From: Neorhizobium galegae bv. officinalis
GTDB lineage: Bacteria > Pseudomonadota > Alphaproteobacteria > Rhizobiales > Rhizobiaceae
Assembly (NCBI GenBank): GCA_000985875.1
Contig: CCRI01000009.1
Span: 1 to 64,000 of the forward strand
Length of the DNA stretch: 64,000 nt
Reading direction: 5' to 3'
The notes under the pieces were generated by a model. That model searched no databases, was not told the DNA's origin, and was given only the letters and a program-made list of their open reading frames with translations. Positions 26,453 to 38,346 of the stretch are shown here, piece after piece; positions within the stretch are counted from its first letter, which is position 1, and each line of letters starts with the position of its first letter. Position numbers and translations under genes: made by a program.

Positions 26453-26717
26453 TAAATGTCTCTCTAGCAATGGTGTTTTCTGGAAAGACGATCAACTCGC
26501 CGGGTTGCCTACATAACGGCAAAAGAAAACCGAAACAATCCGTGAACATCTCAAATTTTTTGATGAAAGGTACACCACCGTGCATCGTCCAGCCGGATCG
26601 GGATTTCGATGTTCGGGCAACCCGGATGTTCCGTCTGGAAGACCGGAAGGCCTCGACAGCCCAAACCGGAGCCCATAGAGATTGGAGGTGAACTCGTCTC
26701 TCAGGCAGATCTCTTTC

Positions 26718-27197
26718 ATGATCGAACTTTTCTGGCGCGGCATCCTCATAGGCCTTGGCGCAACCATCCTGATGGATCTCTGGGCGATCGTCCTGCACAA
26801 GGTCTTCGGCCAGCCCAAGGCCAACTGGGCGCCGGCGGGCCGCTGGTTCTGGCACCTGCGGCGCGGGAAGGTCTTCCACGACAGCATTGCCGCCGCTGAC
26901 CCTTACGAACATGAACTCGCCCTCGGCTGGGCCGGCCATTATGCCGTCGGTCTCCTCTACGGGGTGATCCTTGCCGTGATCGTGGGGCCGGCCTGGTTCG
27001 CCGCGCCGACCTTCATTCCCGCCTGGATCTTCGGCATCGTCACCATCGGTGCCGGCTGGTTCCTGATGCAGCCGGGCCTCGGTCTCGGCTGGGCCGCCTC
27101 GAAGACGCCGAGGCCGAACAAGGTGCGTCTCCTCAATTTCGCTGCCCACACCGTTTTCGCGCTCGGGCTTTACGGCACCGCTCTGCTGATCCGCTAG
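26718..27197 (+). CDS. DUF2938 membrane protein
   Basis: 159 residues from the ATG at 26718. The ribosome site is poor and upstream GTG/TTG starts near 26682-26688 behind GGAGG cannot be excluded. Four hydrophobic segments are visible. The DUF2938 signature includes IGLGATILMDLWAIVLHKV, NWAPAGRWFWHL and LGWAGHYAVGLLYG. Function unknown. Its stop overlaps the convergent ArsR-type gene by four bases. Confidence 0.8.
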   Translation: MIELFWRGILIGLGATILMDLWAIVLHKVFGQPKANWAPAGRWFWHLRRGKVFHDSIAAADPYEHELALGWAGHYAVGLLYGVILAVIVGPAWFAAPTFIPAWIFGIVTIGAGWFLMQPGLGLGWAASKTPRPNKVRLLNFAAHTVFALGLYGTALLIR

Positions 27198-27517
27198 TCT
27201 TCCAGATCCCGCTTCATCCGATCGAGCATGTCGACCGCACGCGCCGCAAAGGCGCCGATCCAGCGGTCGTGGATCGCCTTGATCGGCAGCGGATTGAGGT
27301 GGTTCCACCGCTCCCGACCTTCGCGCTTCACCAGCACCAGGTCCGCACCTTCCAGAACCTTCAGATGCTGCATCACGGTGCAGCGGTCGAGCTTGGGAAA
27401 CCGGGCGCAGAGATCGCCCGTCGTTTGCGGCCGATCCTTCAACTCGTCCAGAATCTCCCTGCGAACCGTCGCCGCCAGGGCCTTGAAAATCAGGTCATTT
27501 TTTTCATCGCTTGACAT
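27194..27517 (-). CDS. ArsR-type winged-helix regulator
   Basis: 107 residues. The winged helix spans about 8-85: LIFKALAATVRREILDELKDRPQTTGDLCARFPKLDRCTVMQHLKVLEGADLVLVKREGRERW. There are no metal-binding cysteines in the expected helix, so it is probably not a metal sensor; this subgroup is regularly paired with SRPBCC/AHSA1 genes. Its ATG overlaps the dyad operator, so binding would block its own expression directly. It is divergent from the SRPBCC gene. Confidence 0.9.
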   Translation of the reverse strand: MSSDEKNDLIFKALAATVRREILDELKDRPQTTGDLCARFPKLDRCTVMQHLKVLEGADLVLVKREGRERWNHLNPLPIKAIHDRWIGAFAARAVDMLDRMKRDLED

Positions 27518-27540
27518 GTTATATTTTTATAACATTATAA
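27511..27540. promoter_or_regulatory. Dyad operator between arsR-type and SRPBCC genes
   Basis: ATGTTATA-TTTT-TATAACAT (27516-27535) is a perfect 8-4-8 dyad. It lies between TTGACA (27511-27516) and TTATAA (27535-27540), an 18-base-spaced promoter for the SRPBCC gene, and includes two bases of the regulator's start codon. Confidence 0.75.
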
Positions 27541-27567
27541 GGCAGGGAGAAACAAGGGAGAAAGATC

Positions 27568-28050
27568 ATGGAACTGAAGTTCAAGGTATCGGGCCGGATC
27601 TCGAAACCGGTCGAGGAAGTCTTCGAAGCCGTCGCAGATCCGAAGAAGCTGTCGGGTTATTTCACCACAGGCGGTGCCAAGGGACGGCTCGAACCCGGCG
27701 CGACGGTCACCTGGGATTTTCACGACTTTCCGGGCGCCTTCCCGGTCGACGTGGTCGAGGTGGAAAAGAACAGGAAGATCGTGCTGCGCTGGGATGCGAC
27801 GGAGGGCAATGCGGCCGAACAGGGCCCGGAAAACGTCGCGCCCGCCGACTACAAGACGACGGTCACCATGACCTTCGAGCCACTGGAGGATGGTCGCACG
27901 CTGGTGACGATCGCCGAGGAAGGCTGGCGCGAAACGAAGGGCGGGCTTGAAGCCTCCTACGGCAACTGCCAGGGCTGGTCGCAGATGCTCTGCGCCATGA
28001 AGGCCTATGTCGAATACGGCATCAACCTGCGCGAGGGGATGTATAAGTAA
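27568..28050 (+). CDS. SRPBCC (AHSA1-like) domain protein
   Basis: 160 residues of the START/Bet v1-like fold. The N-terminal KFKVSGRISKPVEEVFEAVADPKKLSGYF and C-terminal GWRETKGGLEASYGNCQGWSQML are characteristic of AHSA1-type SRPBCC proteins, which have a hydrophobic ligand cavity. Ligand unknown. A ribosome site (AGGGAG) precedes the ATG. Control by the divergent ArsR-type protein through the 8-4-8 dyad is likely; this pair recurs widely in proteobacteria. Confidence 0.9.
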   Translation: MELKFKVSGRISKPVEEVFEAVADPKKLSGYFTTGGAKGRLEPGATVTWDFHDFPGAFPVDVVEVEKNRKIVLRWDATEGNAAEQGPENVAPADYKTTVTMTFEPLEDGRTLVTIAEEGWRETKGGLEASYGNCQGWSQMLCAMKAYVEYGINLREGMYK

Positions 28051-28073
28051 TTTGGCTCCTGAGGGTGCCGCTC

Positions 28074-28244
28074 ACCCCCCTCTGCCCTGCCGGGCATCTC
28101 CCCCTCAAGGGGGGAGATTGGCTGTGGCCAGCTCACTGCCCTACATTGAACTTCACATCCTTGGCAGTGGTTATTTAGAGGCGGGGATCGTGCCTCTTGT
28201 GATCTCCCCCCTTGAGGGGGAGATCACAAGAGGCAGAGGGGGGT
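28074..28244. repeat. MITE-like palindromic intergenic element
   Basis: The ends are perfect 13-base inverted repeats (ACCCCCCTCTGCC at 28074-28086 and its complement at 28232-28244). Inside lie two mutually complementary 23-base hairpins (28096-28118 and 28202-28224). About 80 bases of unique sequence sit in the middle. The structure resembles rhizobial intergenic mosaic/RIME-type elements; no protein is encoded. Confidence 0.7.
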
Positions 28245-28312
28245 ATCCTGGCTCCACCCTCCCCGCGCGTCATCCTCGGGCCAAGACCCGAGGATCCAAA
28301 CAGAGCAAGCCC

Positions 28313-29221
28313 TCAGACATTCCCCGAAAACGTATCACAAGCCTTCATATCGCCGGTATCGAACCCGCGCTTGAACCAGCGCGCGCGCTGTGCCGACGTG
28401 CCGTGGTTGAAACTTTCCGGCACCACGTAACCCTGGCTGCGCTTCTGCAGCGTATCGTCGCCGATCTGCTGGGCGGCGTTCAGCGCCTCTTCGAGGTCGC
28501 CTTTATCGAGAATGCCCTTCTGCTGGGTGAACTTGCCCCAGACGCCGGCAAAGCAGTCGGCCTGCAGTTCGACGCGCACCGACATGCGGTTGGCGTCGGC
28601 CTCGCTCATCCGCTGGCGGGCCTGGTTGAACTTCGGCAGGATGCCGAGCAGGTTCTGCACATGATGGCCGACTTCATGGGCGATCACATAGGCCTCGGCG
28701 AAGTCGCCGGCCGCCTCGAAACGCTTCTCGAGTTCCTTGAAGAAATTGGTGTCGAGATAAAGCTTTTGATCGCCAGGGCAATAGAAAGGCCCGGTCGCGG
28801 AAGAGGCAAAGCCGCAGGCGGAATTCACCTGGCCGGAAAACAGCACCAGCACCGGCTCCTGATATTGCTGGCCATTCGCCTGGAAAATGCCGTTCCAGGT
28901 ATCTTCCGTCTCGGCGAGCACAGTACGCACGAACGCAGTTGTCTCATCATTGGCGGGCGCGCGGTTGCCGGTCGTCTGCTGCTGCTCGAAGCCTGATCCG
29001 TCCATGCCGAGTTCGCCCGATAGCAGCGACAGCGGATTGATGCCGGTGATCCAGCAGATGATCAGGATGACGATGATCCCGCCTATGCCAAGCCCGCCCC
29101 CGCGGCGGCCACCGCCACCGACCGGAATGCGAAATCCGCCCCGTCCGAGCGGACTGCCGCCCATGGAAGCGCCACGCTGGTCCTCGACATTGTCCGATTG
29201 CCGGCGGCCTTTCCATTCCAT
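28313..29221 (-). CDS. Neutral zinc metallopeptidase (YpfJ family)
   Basis: 302 residues from the ATG at 29221, with GAGGAG eight bases upstream. A cytoplasmic Arg/Gly-rich head is followed by a membrane segment at about 43-65 (GIGGIIVILIICWITGINPLSLL), and then the peptidase domain with the HEVGHH zinc motif (AYVIAHEVGHHVQN) and a downstream Glu-rich helix (RVELQADCFAGVW) supplying the third ligand. The family is a single-pass envelope metalloprotease of unknown substrate. Two cysteine pairs (SACGFAS, FYCPGD) may form disulfides. Confidence 0.93.
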   Translation of the reverse strand: MEWKGRRQSDNVEDQRGASMGGSPLGRGGFRIPVGGGGRRGGGLGIGGIIVILIICWITGINPLSLLSGELGMDGSGFEQQQTTGNRAPANDETTAFVRTVLAETEDTWNGIFQANGQQYQEPVLVLFSGQVNSACGFASSATGPFYCPGDQKLYLDTNFFKELEKRFEAAGDFAEAYVIAHEVGHHVQNLLGILPKFNQARQRMSEADANRMSVRVELQADCFAGVWGKFTQQKGILDKGDLEEALNAAQQIGDDTLQKRSQGYVVPESFNHGTSAQRARWFKRGFDTGDMKACDTFSGNV

Positions 29222-29322
29222 CTCACTCACTCCTCTTCGGCGACATCACCCCTGCCGGGCGATATAACGCTGGCGGCCGCAAAAGCGATCCGTACCAGCA
29301 TCACTTAGCTGAAGATTCGTTC

Positions 29323-30534
29323 TCAGGCGACCCGCAGGGCCTTTTTCCCCGGCAGGAAAACCGTCAGCAGACCAAGCACCGGCAGGAAGGCGCAGACATT
29401 GTAGACGAAGGTGATGCCGTACCGGTCGGCAAAGACACCGAGCACGGCCGCGGCGATGCCGCCGATCCCGAACGCGATCCCGAAGAAGATGCCGGCGATC
29501 ATGCCCACCCGCCCCGGCACCAGTTCCTGCGCCATCACCACGATCGCCGGGAAGGACGAGGCCATGATGAAGCCGATGATGGCCGAAAGAGCGATCGTCA
29601 CCGGCAGGTTGGCAAACGGCATGGCGAGCGTGAACGGCAGCACGCCGAGGATCGAGAACCAGATCACCACCTTCGAACCGAACTTGTCTCCGACCAGCCC
29701 GCCGATAACGGTGCCGAGCGCGACGGCGCCCAGGAAGATGAATAGCATGATCTGCGACTGCTGCACCGTCACCTGGAAGCGCTCGATGACGAAGAAGGTG
29801 TAATAGCTGCTGATCGATGCCATGTAGGCGTTCTTGGAGAAGGTCAGGATGGTCAGCACGATGAGCGCGATGGTCACCGTGCGCTTCGAAAGGTTATGGG
29901 CCTTCAGCACCCGCTTGCGGCCCTGGTTGGCGAGCATATGCGCCTTGTACCAGCGCGCCACGCCGGTGAGGATGACGATTCCGAGAAGCGCGCCGACCGA
30001 GACCCAGGCAACGCTGCCCTGACCGTTCGGCACGATGATGAAGGCCGCGAGCAACGGGCCGATCGACTGGCCGAAATTGCCGCCGACCTGGAAGACCGAC
30101 TGCGCCATCCCGTAGCGGCCGCCGGAAGCGAGCCGCGCCACGCGCGAGGATTCCGGATGGAAGACGGCCGAACCGATGCCGATCAACGAGGCGGAGATGA
30201 CCAGCACCACATAGGAATGCGCGTTCGCCAGCATGACCAGGCCGATGAAGGTCGAGCCCATGCCGACCGGCAGCGAATAGGGGAACGGCTTCTTGTCGGT
30301 GATGATGCCGATCACAGGCTGCAGAAGCGATGCGGTGCACTGGAAGGCGAGCGTCAGGATGCCGATCTGCCAGAAATCGAGGGCATAATCCGTCTTCAGC
30401 ATCGGATAGATCGCCGAGATCATCGACTGCATGATGTCGTTGATCATGTGGCAGAAGCTGACCGCCAGGATGATCGGCAGGATCGTCGCTTCGGCGGCGG
30501 GAGCGGAAACGGGTTTGGATGTTGCATCGGCCAT
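29323..30534 (-). CDS. MFS exporter of the fosmidomycin-resistance (Fsr) type
   Basis: 403 residues from the ATG at 30534, chosen for GGAGG nine bases upstream; the frame upstream is non-coding. Twelve membrane segments. Fsr-like features are SFCHMINDIMQSMISAIYPML in helix 1 and HPESSRVARLASGGRYGMAQSVFQVGGNFGQSIGPL around helices 4-5. E. coli Fsr exports fosmidomycin; natural substrates here are unknown. Monocistronic. Confidence 0.9.
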   Translation of the reverse strand: MADATSKPVSAPAAEATILPIILAVSFCHMINDIMQSMISAIYPMLKTDYALDFWQIGILTLAFQCTASLLQPVIGIITDKKPFPYSLPVGMGSTFIGLVMLANAHSYVVLVISASLIGIGSAVFHPESSRVARLASGGRYGMAQSVFQVGGNFGQSIGPLLAAFIIVPNGQGSVAWVSVGALLGIVILTGVARWYKAHMLANQGRKRVLKAHNLSKRTVTIALIVLTILTFSKNAYMASISSYYTFFVIERFQVTVQQSQIMLFIFLGAVALGTVIGGLVGDKFGSKVVIWFSILGVLPFTLAMPFANLPVTIALSAIIGFIMASSFPAIVVMAQELVPGRVGMIAGIFFGIAFGIGGIAAAVLGVFADRYGITFVYNVCAFLPVLGLLTVFLPGKKALRVA

Positions 30535-30679
30535 TGAATTTCCTCCGCGCAAGCGGTCGTCATCGCGGATGGCCGTTGCTGCAAGTGTCTTAGGCGCAGA
30601 TCTAGTCTCGTAAGCCGGGCCTGTCCATGACAGCAAGGCGCCGAACGGTACGCTTGAAGGAAATTCTCGATGCCCGATT

Positions 30680-31162
30680 TCAGAACCGGCGTGTCGACAG
30701 CCTCTGCTGAAGAACAAGCGCTCCAGCGATACCGACCAGGGTTAGGAGCAATATCCAGCTCGGGCCGCCGGAAAAGACGACCGCGTTCATGATCCGCCCC
30801 GGGATCAGCGTGAACAGGCCGGCGATCCCGATACCGCCGAAATACATGCCGATGACCGCCGCCTTGTGCGCCCGGATATTGTGGGCGCGCGCCGAACTGA
30901 TCGCCCGCCACGCCCCGACGAGCACGGAGATCGACAGGAGATGGATCGGGCTGAAACCGTAGAAGAGATTGATCTCGTGGATGAAGAAGCTGGAGAGCGA
31001 GGTGATCACCATCAGCGCCATCCAGATCTTGCCGAGCAGTCGGTGTATCGGCGTGCCCTTGCGGTTCATCAGGATATAGGCGCCGAGCACGGCGGCCGGC
31101 AGGACGGCTGCGACATGGATCTGGACGGCAAGCGGGGCATCGAGGAGCGGTTGAAGGTTCAT
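30680..31162 (-). CDS. DUF2306 membrane protein
   Basis: 160 residues with four to five hydrophobic segments. DUF2306 markers are IHVAAVLPAAVLGAYILMNRKGTPIHRLLGKIWM with conserved histidines and the later IRAHKAAVIGMYFGG. The histidines may bind heme or metal, but function is unknown. It is divergent from a membrane LytTR regulator, a pairing that suggests regulation by it. Confidence 0.85.
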   Translation of the reverse strand: MNLQPLLDAPLAVQIHVAAVLPAAVLGAYILMNRKGTPIHRLLGKIWMALMVITSLSSFFIHEINLFYGFSPIHLLSISVLVGAWRAISSARAHNIRAHKAAVIGMYFGGIGIAGLFTLIPGRIMNAVVFSGGPSWILLLTLVGIAGALVLQQRLSTRRF

Positions 31163-31196
31163 GGGGAATACCTGTCGAAATCATCGAGAGACTGGA

Positions 31197-31215
31197 GGCG
31201 ATTGAATTGATCGCC
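31197..31215. promoter_or_regulatory. Dyad in the DUF2306-lytTR intergenic region
   Basis: GGCGAT-TGAATTG-ATCGCC, a 6-7-6 inverted repeat midway in the 112-base divergent region. It is a candidate site for the LytTR product, though LytTR proteins more often use direct repeats, so the assignment is weak. Confidence 0.35.
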
Positions 31216-31274
31216 TGTTTCCGCCATGACTGGCTCACCCTCAACCGGAATGGCGCAGACAACGGATTAACTTC

Positions 31275-32093
31275 GTGAATCAACCGTTTTTGAGCTCCAC
31301 GCTTCGTGAATTGCAGCTCTTCACCCGCTCCTGGCGCTTATGGACGACCTTTGCGCTGGTCGTCCTGCTTTTCGTTGTCACCGGCCCCTACGGCACGTTC
31401 GAGCGGATGACGCTCGGCATCCGGCTGGGATACTGGCTGATCGTGCACGCCGTCACCTGGGCGATCGCCATCTGTTTTGCGCTGATGGCGGAGATTTTGT
31501 TACGCCGGCATCTCAACCACACGCTTGCCCGCATGATGATCGGTTCACTGGTCGCAGCCCTGCCGATCGGCTTTGCGCTCGGCGTCATCGATTTCGCGTT
31601 CTTCGGCCACTGGACCAACATGGGCAACGGTTTTCACCGGGCGCTGTTCGCGCTGCCGCTCTGCGCCCTCTTCTGTCTTCTGACCTACATGGCCATGCAC
31701 CGGCAGATCGCCGAGGTTTCCGCGTCTGCCCCACCACCCGCATCAGCCCCTGCGCCTGCCGCATCTGAACCCGAAATCCTAGCCCGGCTGAAACCCCAGA
31801 ACCGCGGGGCAATCCTGCGGCTTTCGGTCGAGGATCATTATACCGATGTGGTCACCAGCCGCGGCCACGAACTGATCCTCCTGCGTTTCGCCGACGCCCT
31901 AAAGGAACTTGGGCTCACACCCGGCCTGCAGGTGCACCGCTCCCACTGGGTGGCGGATGCCCATGTCGAAAGGTTGAAACGCGATGGCGGCAGGCTTGTG
32001 CTTGTCATGAAGGACGGCACGGAAATCCCGGTGAGCCGGACCTATGCCGATGCGGTGCGCGCGCGTTTCGACGAGCTTCCAGCTAGGGCGTGA
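31275..32093 (+). CDS. Membrane-bound LytTR-type DNA-binding regulator
   Basis: 272 residues from a GTG. Four membrane segments fill about 20-150, then an Ala/Pro-rich linker (about 152-170), then a LytTR domain (about 172-268): ILRLSVEDHYTDVVTSRGHELILLRFADALKEL, LQVHRSHWV and GTEIPVSRTYADAVRARF. It lacks a receiver domain, so it probably senses a membrane-associated signal directly. The divergent DUF2306 gene is its likely target. Confidence 0.9.
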   Translation: MNQPFLSSTLRELQLFTRSWRLWTTFALVVLLFVVTGPYGTFERMTLGIRLGYWLIVHAVTWAIAICFALMAEILLRRHLNHTLARMMIGSLVAALPIGFALGVIDFAFFGHWTNMGNGFHRALFALPLCALFCLLTYMAMHRQIAEVSASAPPPASAPAPAASEPEILARLKPQNRGAILRLSVEDHYTDVVTSRGHELILLRFADALKELGLTPGLQVHRSHWVADAHVERLKRDGGRLVLVMKDGTEIPVSRTYADAVRARFDELPARA

Positions 32094-32330
32094 TCGGTAC
32101 GACGAACAGTACCGCGGGAACGCGAGCGGTGAACCCTTCGAAAAGCCGGCTTCGTCGGCAAGCCACGCCGAACGCTTTTCCTGTCGATTTGGCGAGATTC
32201 GGGGTTCCGTTCCCCAGAACATTTGCCTATAAGCCGCGTCTAGCCTGAAAAGACATGCGCGCGCGACCCGACCGGTGGTATTCCACACCGCGTCGGTTTT
32301 CCGCGCAGGAAAAAAGCGGAAAGATACCCC

Positions 32331-35819
<3,489 letters not shown>

Positions 35820-35830
35820 CACTGATCCAT

Positions 35831-35856
35831 GCGGCCGAGGGAGAACCTTCGGCCGC
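35831..35856. terminator. GC-rich hairpin after carB
   Basis: GCGGCCGA (35831-35838) pairs with TCGGCCGC (35849-35856). No U-tract follows, so this may stabilise the 3' end or act with Rho. Confidence 0.4.
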
Positions 35857-35967
35857 GCGCACCTCTTCAGCCTTCATGTCCGGGACATTCACCGGAACGG
35901 CGCCCGCAAAACTCGGGGAAGAGGCGATGCGCTCGAAGGGAGAGCGGTTCAACGCGCTCCTCTGCCT

Positions 35968-37008
35968 TTAAGCATCGCGTCCCGCAACGGTGACGATGAC
36001 CGGCGCGTGGTCGGAGGCAATGCCCTTCGGCGGCCCGTCGCGGAAATGGTCGTCGAAAATCTCCACCTTGGTCACCGTGCCGCGCCGGCGCGGGTTGTTC
36101 GGATTAAGCCCGTTGGAAACGATCGCGTAGTCGAGGATCGAGCCATGGCCCGAACTGCTATGGGTGATCGGCCGGCCCTGAAGCTGGGTCGGCACGAGGG
36201 CCCACGTATCGTAGAGCTTGTAGACATGTTTGAGGAAGGCGAATTCCGGCGGAATACCGTTGCCCGGGATGCTCCCCCAGGAAAACACCCGCTCGCCCTG
36301 GGTCAGAATGCCGATCGTGTGCGAATCCGGCCCCTCGTTGAGATCACCCAGCAGCAGGACCGGCGCATCGTTGTCGCGATCGATGGCGCGGCGGAAGAGC
36401 CGGTAGACAACGCCCGCTTCGGCCGCACGCTTGGCGACCTGGTCCACGCCGGCGGCATTGCGGAGCGAATAATAGGTCTTGATCTTCGCAGCCCAGTCCG
36501 TGATCGGATCGACGTCGCGGGGATCGACGAATGCGCCCTGTGATTTCAGGTGGCAGACATAGATGTCCACCCCCCCGATCCCCGGCAGGTCGATGCGCGC
36601 CGCAACCGGCGTCCGCGAAAACCTGAAACCGGGATCGACGACCGTATCGACGTCGATATCGGCAACGCCGATCAGGTCGCCGACCTGCGCGAACGGATGA
36701 CGCGAGGCGATCGAAACGGTGGCGTTCACATAGATCGCCGGATCCTGGTCGTCGAAGATCGGCGCGCCGGCATTGTAGAAATGCGGATAACCGGCGGCGG
36801 CGACGAGCGCCTTGAGCGCTTCGGACGAAACCACTTCCTGGAACCCGACCACATCGGCATTCATCTGCGCCAGCATGCCGGCGATCCAGGCCTGCTTGGC
36901 CTGCCATTGCTCCGGTGTGTAGGTCGATTTGGGATCCCGCTCATGCCAGAAAATGCCCGGCTCGGCGAAATGATAGAGATTGAAGGTCGCGAATCTGAAA
37001 TCGGCCAT
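35968..37008 (-). CDS. Endonuclease/exonuclease/phosphatase-family hydrolase
   Basis: 346 residues from the ATG at 37008, with GGGAGG just upstream; an in-frame start ten codons earlier lacks one. EEP-fold motifs are FATFNLYHF, VVGFQEVVS (catalytic Glu), VYVCHLKSQ-type (DIYVCHLKS), LLLGDLNEGPDS and the closing ASDHAPVIVTV with the catalytic Asp-His. No signal peptide. The family ranges from DNA repair exonucleases to phosphodiesterases, and substrate is unknown. Confidence 0.88.
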   Translation of the reverse strand: MADFRFATFNLYHFAEPGIFWHERDPKSTYTPEQWQAKQAWIAGMLAQMNADVVGFQEVVSSEALKALVAAAGYPHFYNAGAPIFDDQDPAIYVNATVSIASRHPFAQVGDLIGVADIDVDTVVDPGFRFSRTPVAARIDLPGIGGVDIYVCHLKSQGAFVDPRDVDPITDWAAKIKTYYSLRNAAGVDQVAKRAAEAGVVYRLFRRAIDRDNDAPVLLLGDLNEGPDSHTIGILTQGERVFSWGSIPGNGIPPEFAFLKHVYKLYDTWALVPTQLQGRPITHSSSGHGSILDYAIVSNGLNPNNPRRRGTVTKVEIFDDHFRDGPPKGIASDHAPVIVTVAGRDA

Positions 37009-37114
37009 GCCTGCCTCCCGCAAAACGGCGAATGCCAAGATTGATACAGCTACTTAGAATTGTAAACATGACAGGGTGATGATACTCTTCGAGAGGGATC
37101 ATCCGGGGGAAACC

Positions 37115-38323
37115 ATGTCGAGGAATATCGTCATTCTGTTCGACGGTACGTCGAATGAAATATCCGCCGACCGCACGAATGTCCTCAGACTGTTCGGAAC
37201 GCTGGAGCGATCCGAGAGGCAGATCGTCTATTACGATCCCGGCGTCGGCACCTTCGGGGCTGCAAATTCCTGGTCGAGATTCTATCGCAAGGCCTTCGAA
37301 GTCTGGGGGCTTGCCACCGGCTGGGGTTTGGACGAGAACGTCAAGGAAGCCTATCGTTTCCTCGTCGAAAACTATGATCGCGGCTCCAAAAACGTCGATG
37401 GCCGGCATTCGGACCGGGACCGCATCTACATCTTCGGATTCAGCCGCGGTGCCTATTCAGCCCGTGTGCTTGCCGGCTTCATCCACGCCTTCGGCCTGAC
37501 CACGAAATATCACCTCAACCTGCTGGACTACGCCTACAAGACCTACAAGGGCATTCCCGAGCAGGAACAGCGCAAGGAAGATGCGGTCGGGGACGAGGAC
37601 GCATCCTCGGCATTCGCCAGCATGCGCCTCTATGAGCGAATGCTCCGCAACGACCGTCCGCCGATCGCGCTCCTCGGCCTTTTTGATACCGTGGCTTCGG
37701 TCATCGAATCGGGCAAATGGCGCCCGCAATTGAAGACCCATCCCTTCACCCGCAAGAACCCGAGCGTCGAATGCGTGCGTCACGCGGTGGCGATCGACGA
37801 GCGGCGCACCATGTTCCAGCCGGAGCTGTGGATGACGGACCAGGACTATTGGGGCGGCCCGTTCAAGCCGAAAACCGTCGTGAAACAGGATTTCAAGGAA
37901 GTCTGGTTTGCCGGCGTGCACGGCGATATCGGCGGCGGTTATCCCGAGGCGCAAAGCGGCCAGATCAAGATCCCGCTCGACTGGATGATCCGCGAAACCG
38001 GCCCGACCGGCCTCTTCTATGTGACCCGCACGATCAACAATATCGTTCTCGGCAAGAACGCCAATAAATATGTGCCCCTGGATCCGAAAGCCGATCTCCA
38101 CAACTCCATGTCGAAGGGCTGGAAAATCCTCGAATACATTCCGCGGCGCGTTCCCGAAAGCTCGTGGCGCAAGCGTGGGGATCGCAGCGGAATCTATCTG
38201 CCGCTCGAAGACCGGCGCTTCATTCCGGACGGAGCGAAGCTTCACGAGTCGGTCAAAACCCGATTGGAGGCTGGCGCCTACACCCCGCCCAACCTTCCGA
38301 GCACCCCAACTTTCGTCCCTTAA
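37115..38323 (+). CDS. DUF2235 alpha/beta hydrolase
   Basis: 402 residues from the ATG at 37115, with GGGGGAA upstream. The conserved N-terminus NIVILFDGTSNE and the nucleophile elbow GFSRGAYSAR (Ser110) place it in DUF2235. A later acidic/histidine region, WFAGVHGDIGGGYPE, carries the probable catalytic His-Asp. Relatives include type VI phospholipase effectors such as Tle1, but no T6SS genes or immunity protein are nearby and there is no signal peptide, so a housekeeping or lipid-related role is equally possible. Confidence 0.88.
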   Translation: MSRNIVILFDGTSNEISADRTNVLRLFGTLERSERQIVYYDPGVGTFGAANSWSRFYRKAFEVWGLATGWGLDENVKEAYRFLVENYDRGSKNVDGRHSDRDRIYIFGFSRGAYSARVLAGFIHAFGLTTKYHLNLLDYAYKTYKGIPEQEQRKEDAVGDEDASSAFASMRLYERMLRNDRPPIALLGLFDTVASVIESGKWRPQLKTHPFTRKNPSVECVRHAVAIDERRTMFQPELWMTDQDYWGGPFKPKTVVKQDFKEVWFAGVHGDIGGGYPEAQSGQIKIPLDWMIRETGPTGLFYVTRTINNIVLGKNANKYVPLDPKADLHNSMSKGWKILEYIPRRVPESSWRKRGDRSGIYLPLEDRRFIPDGAKLHESVKTRLEAGAYTPPNLPSTPTFVP

Positions 38324-38346
38324 GCAGCCTGAATCATTCTCTCCGT

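Noticed and set aside
26100..27308. 402-codon minus frame across the TetA-like gene start and DUF2938 gene
   Set aside because: It overlaps two well-supported genes and shows no family features.
37115..38323. DUF2235 protein as a type VI secretion effector
   Set aside because: No secretion, VgrG, PAAR or immunity gene lies nearby; the family alone does not establish that role.
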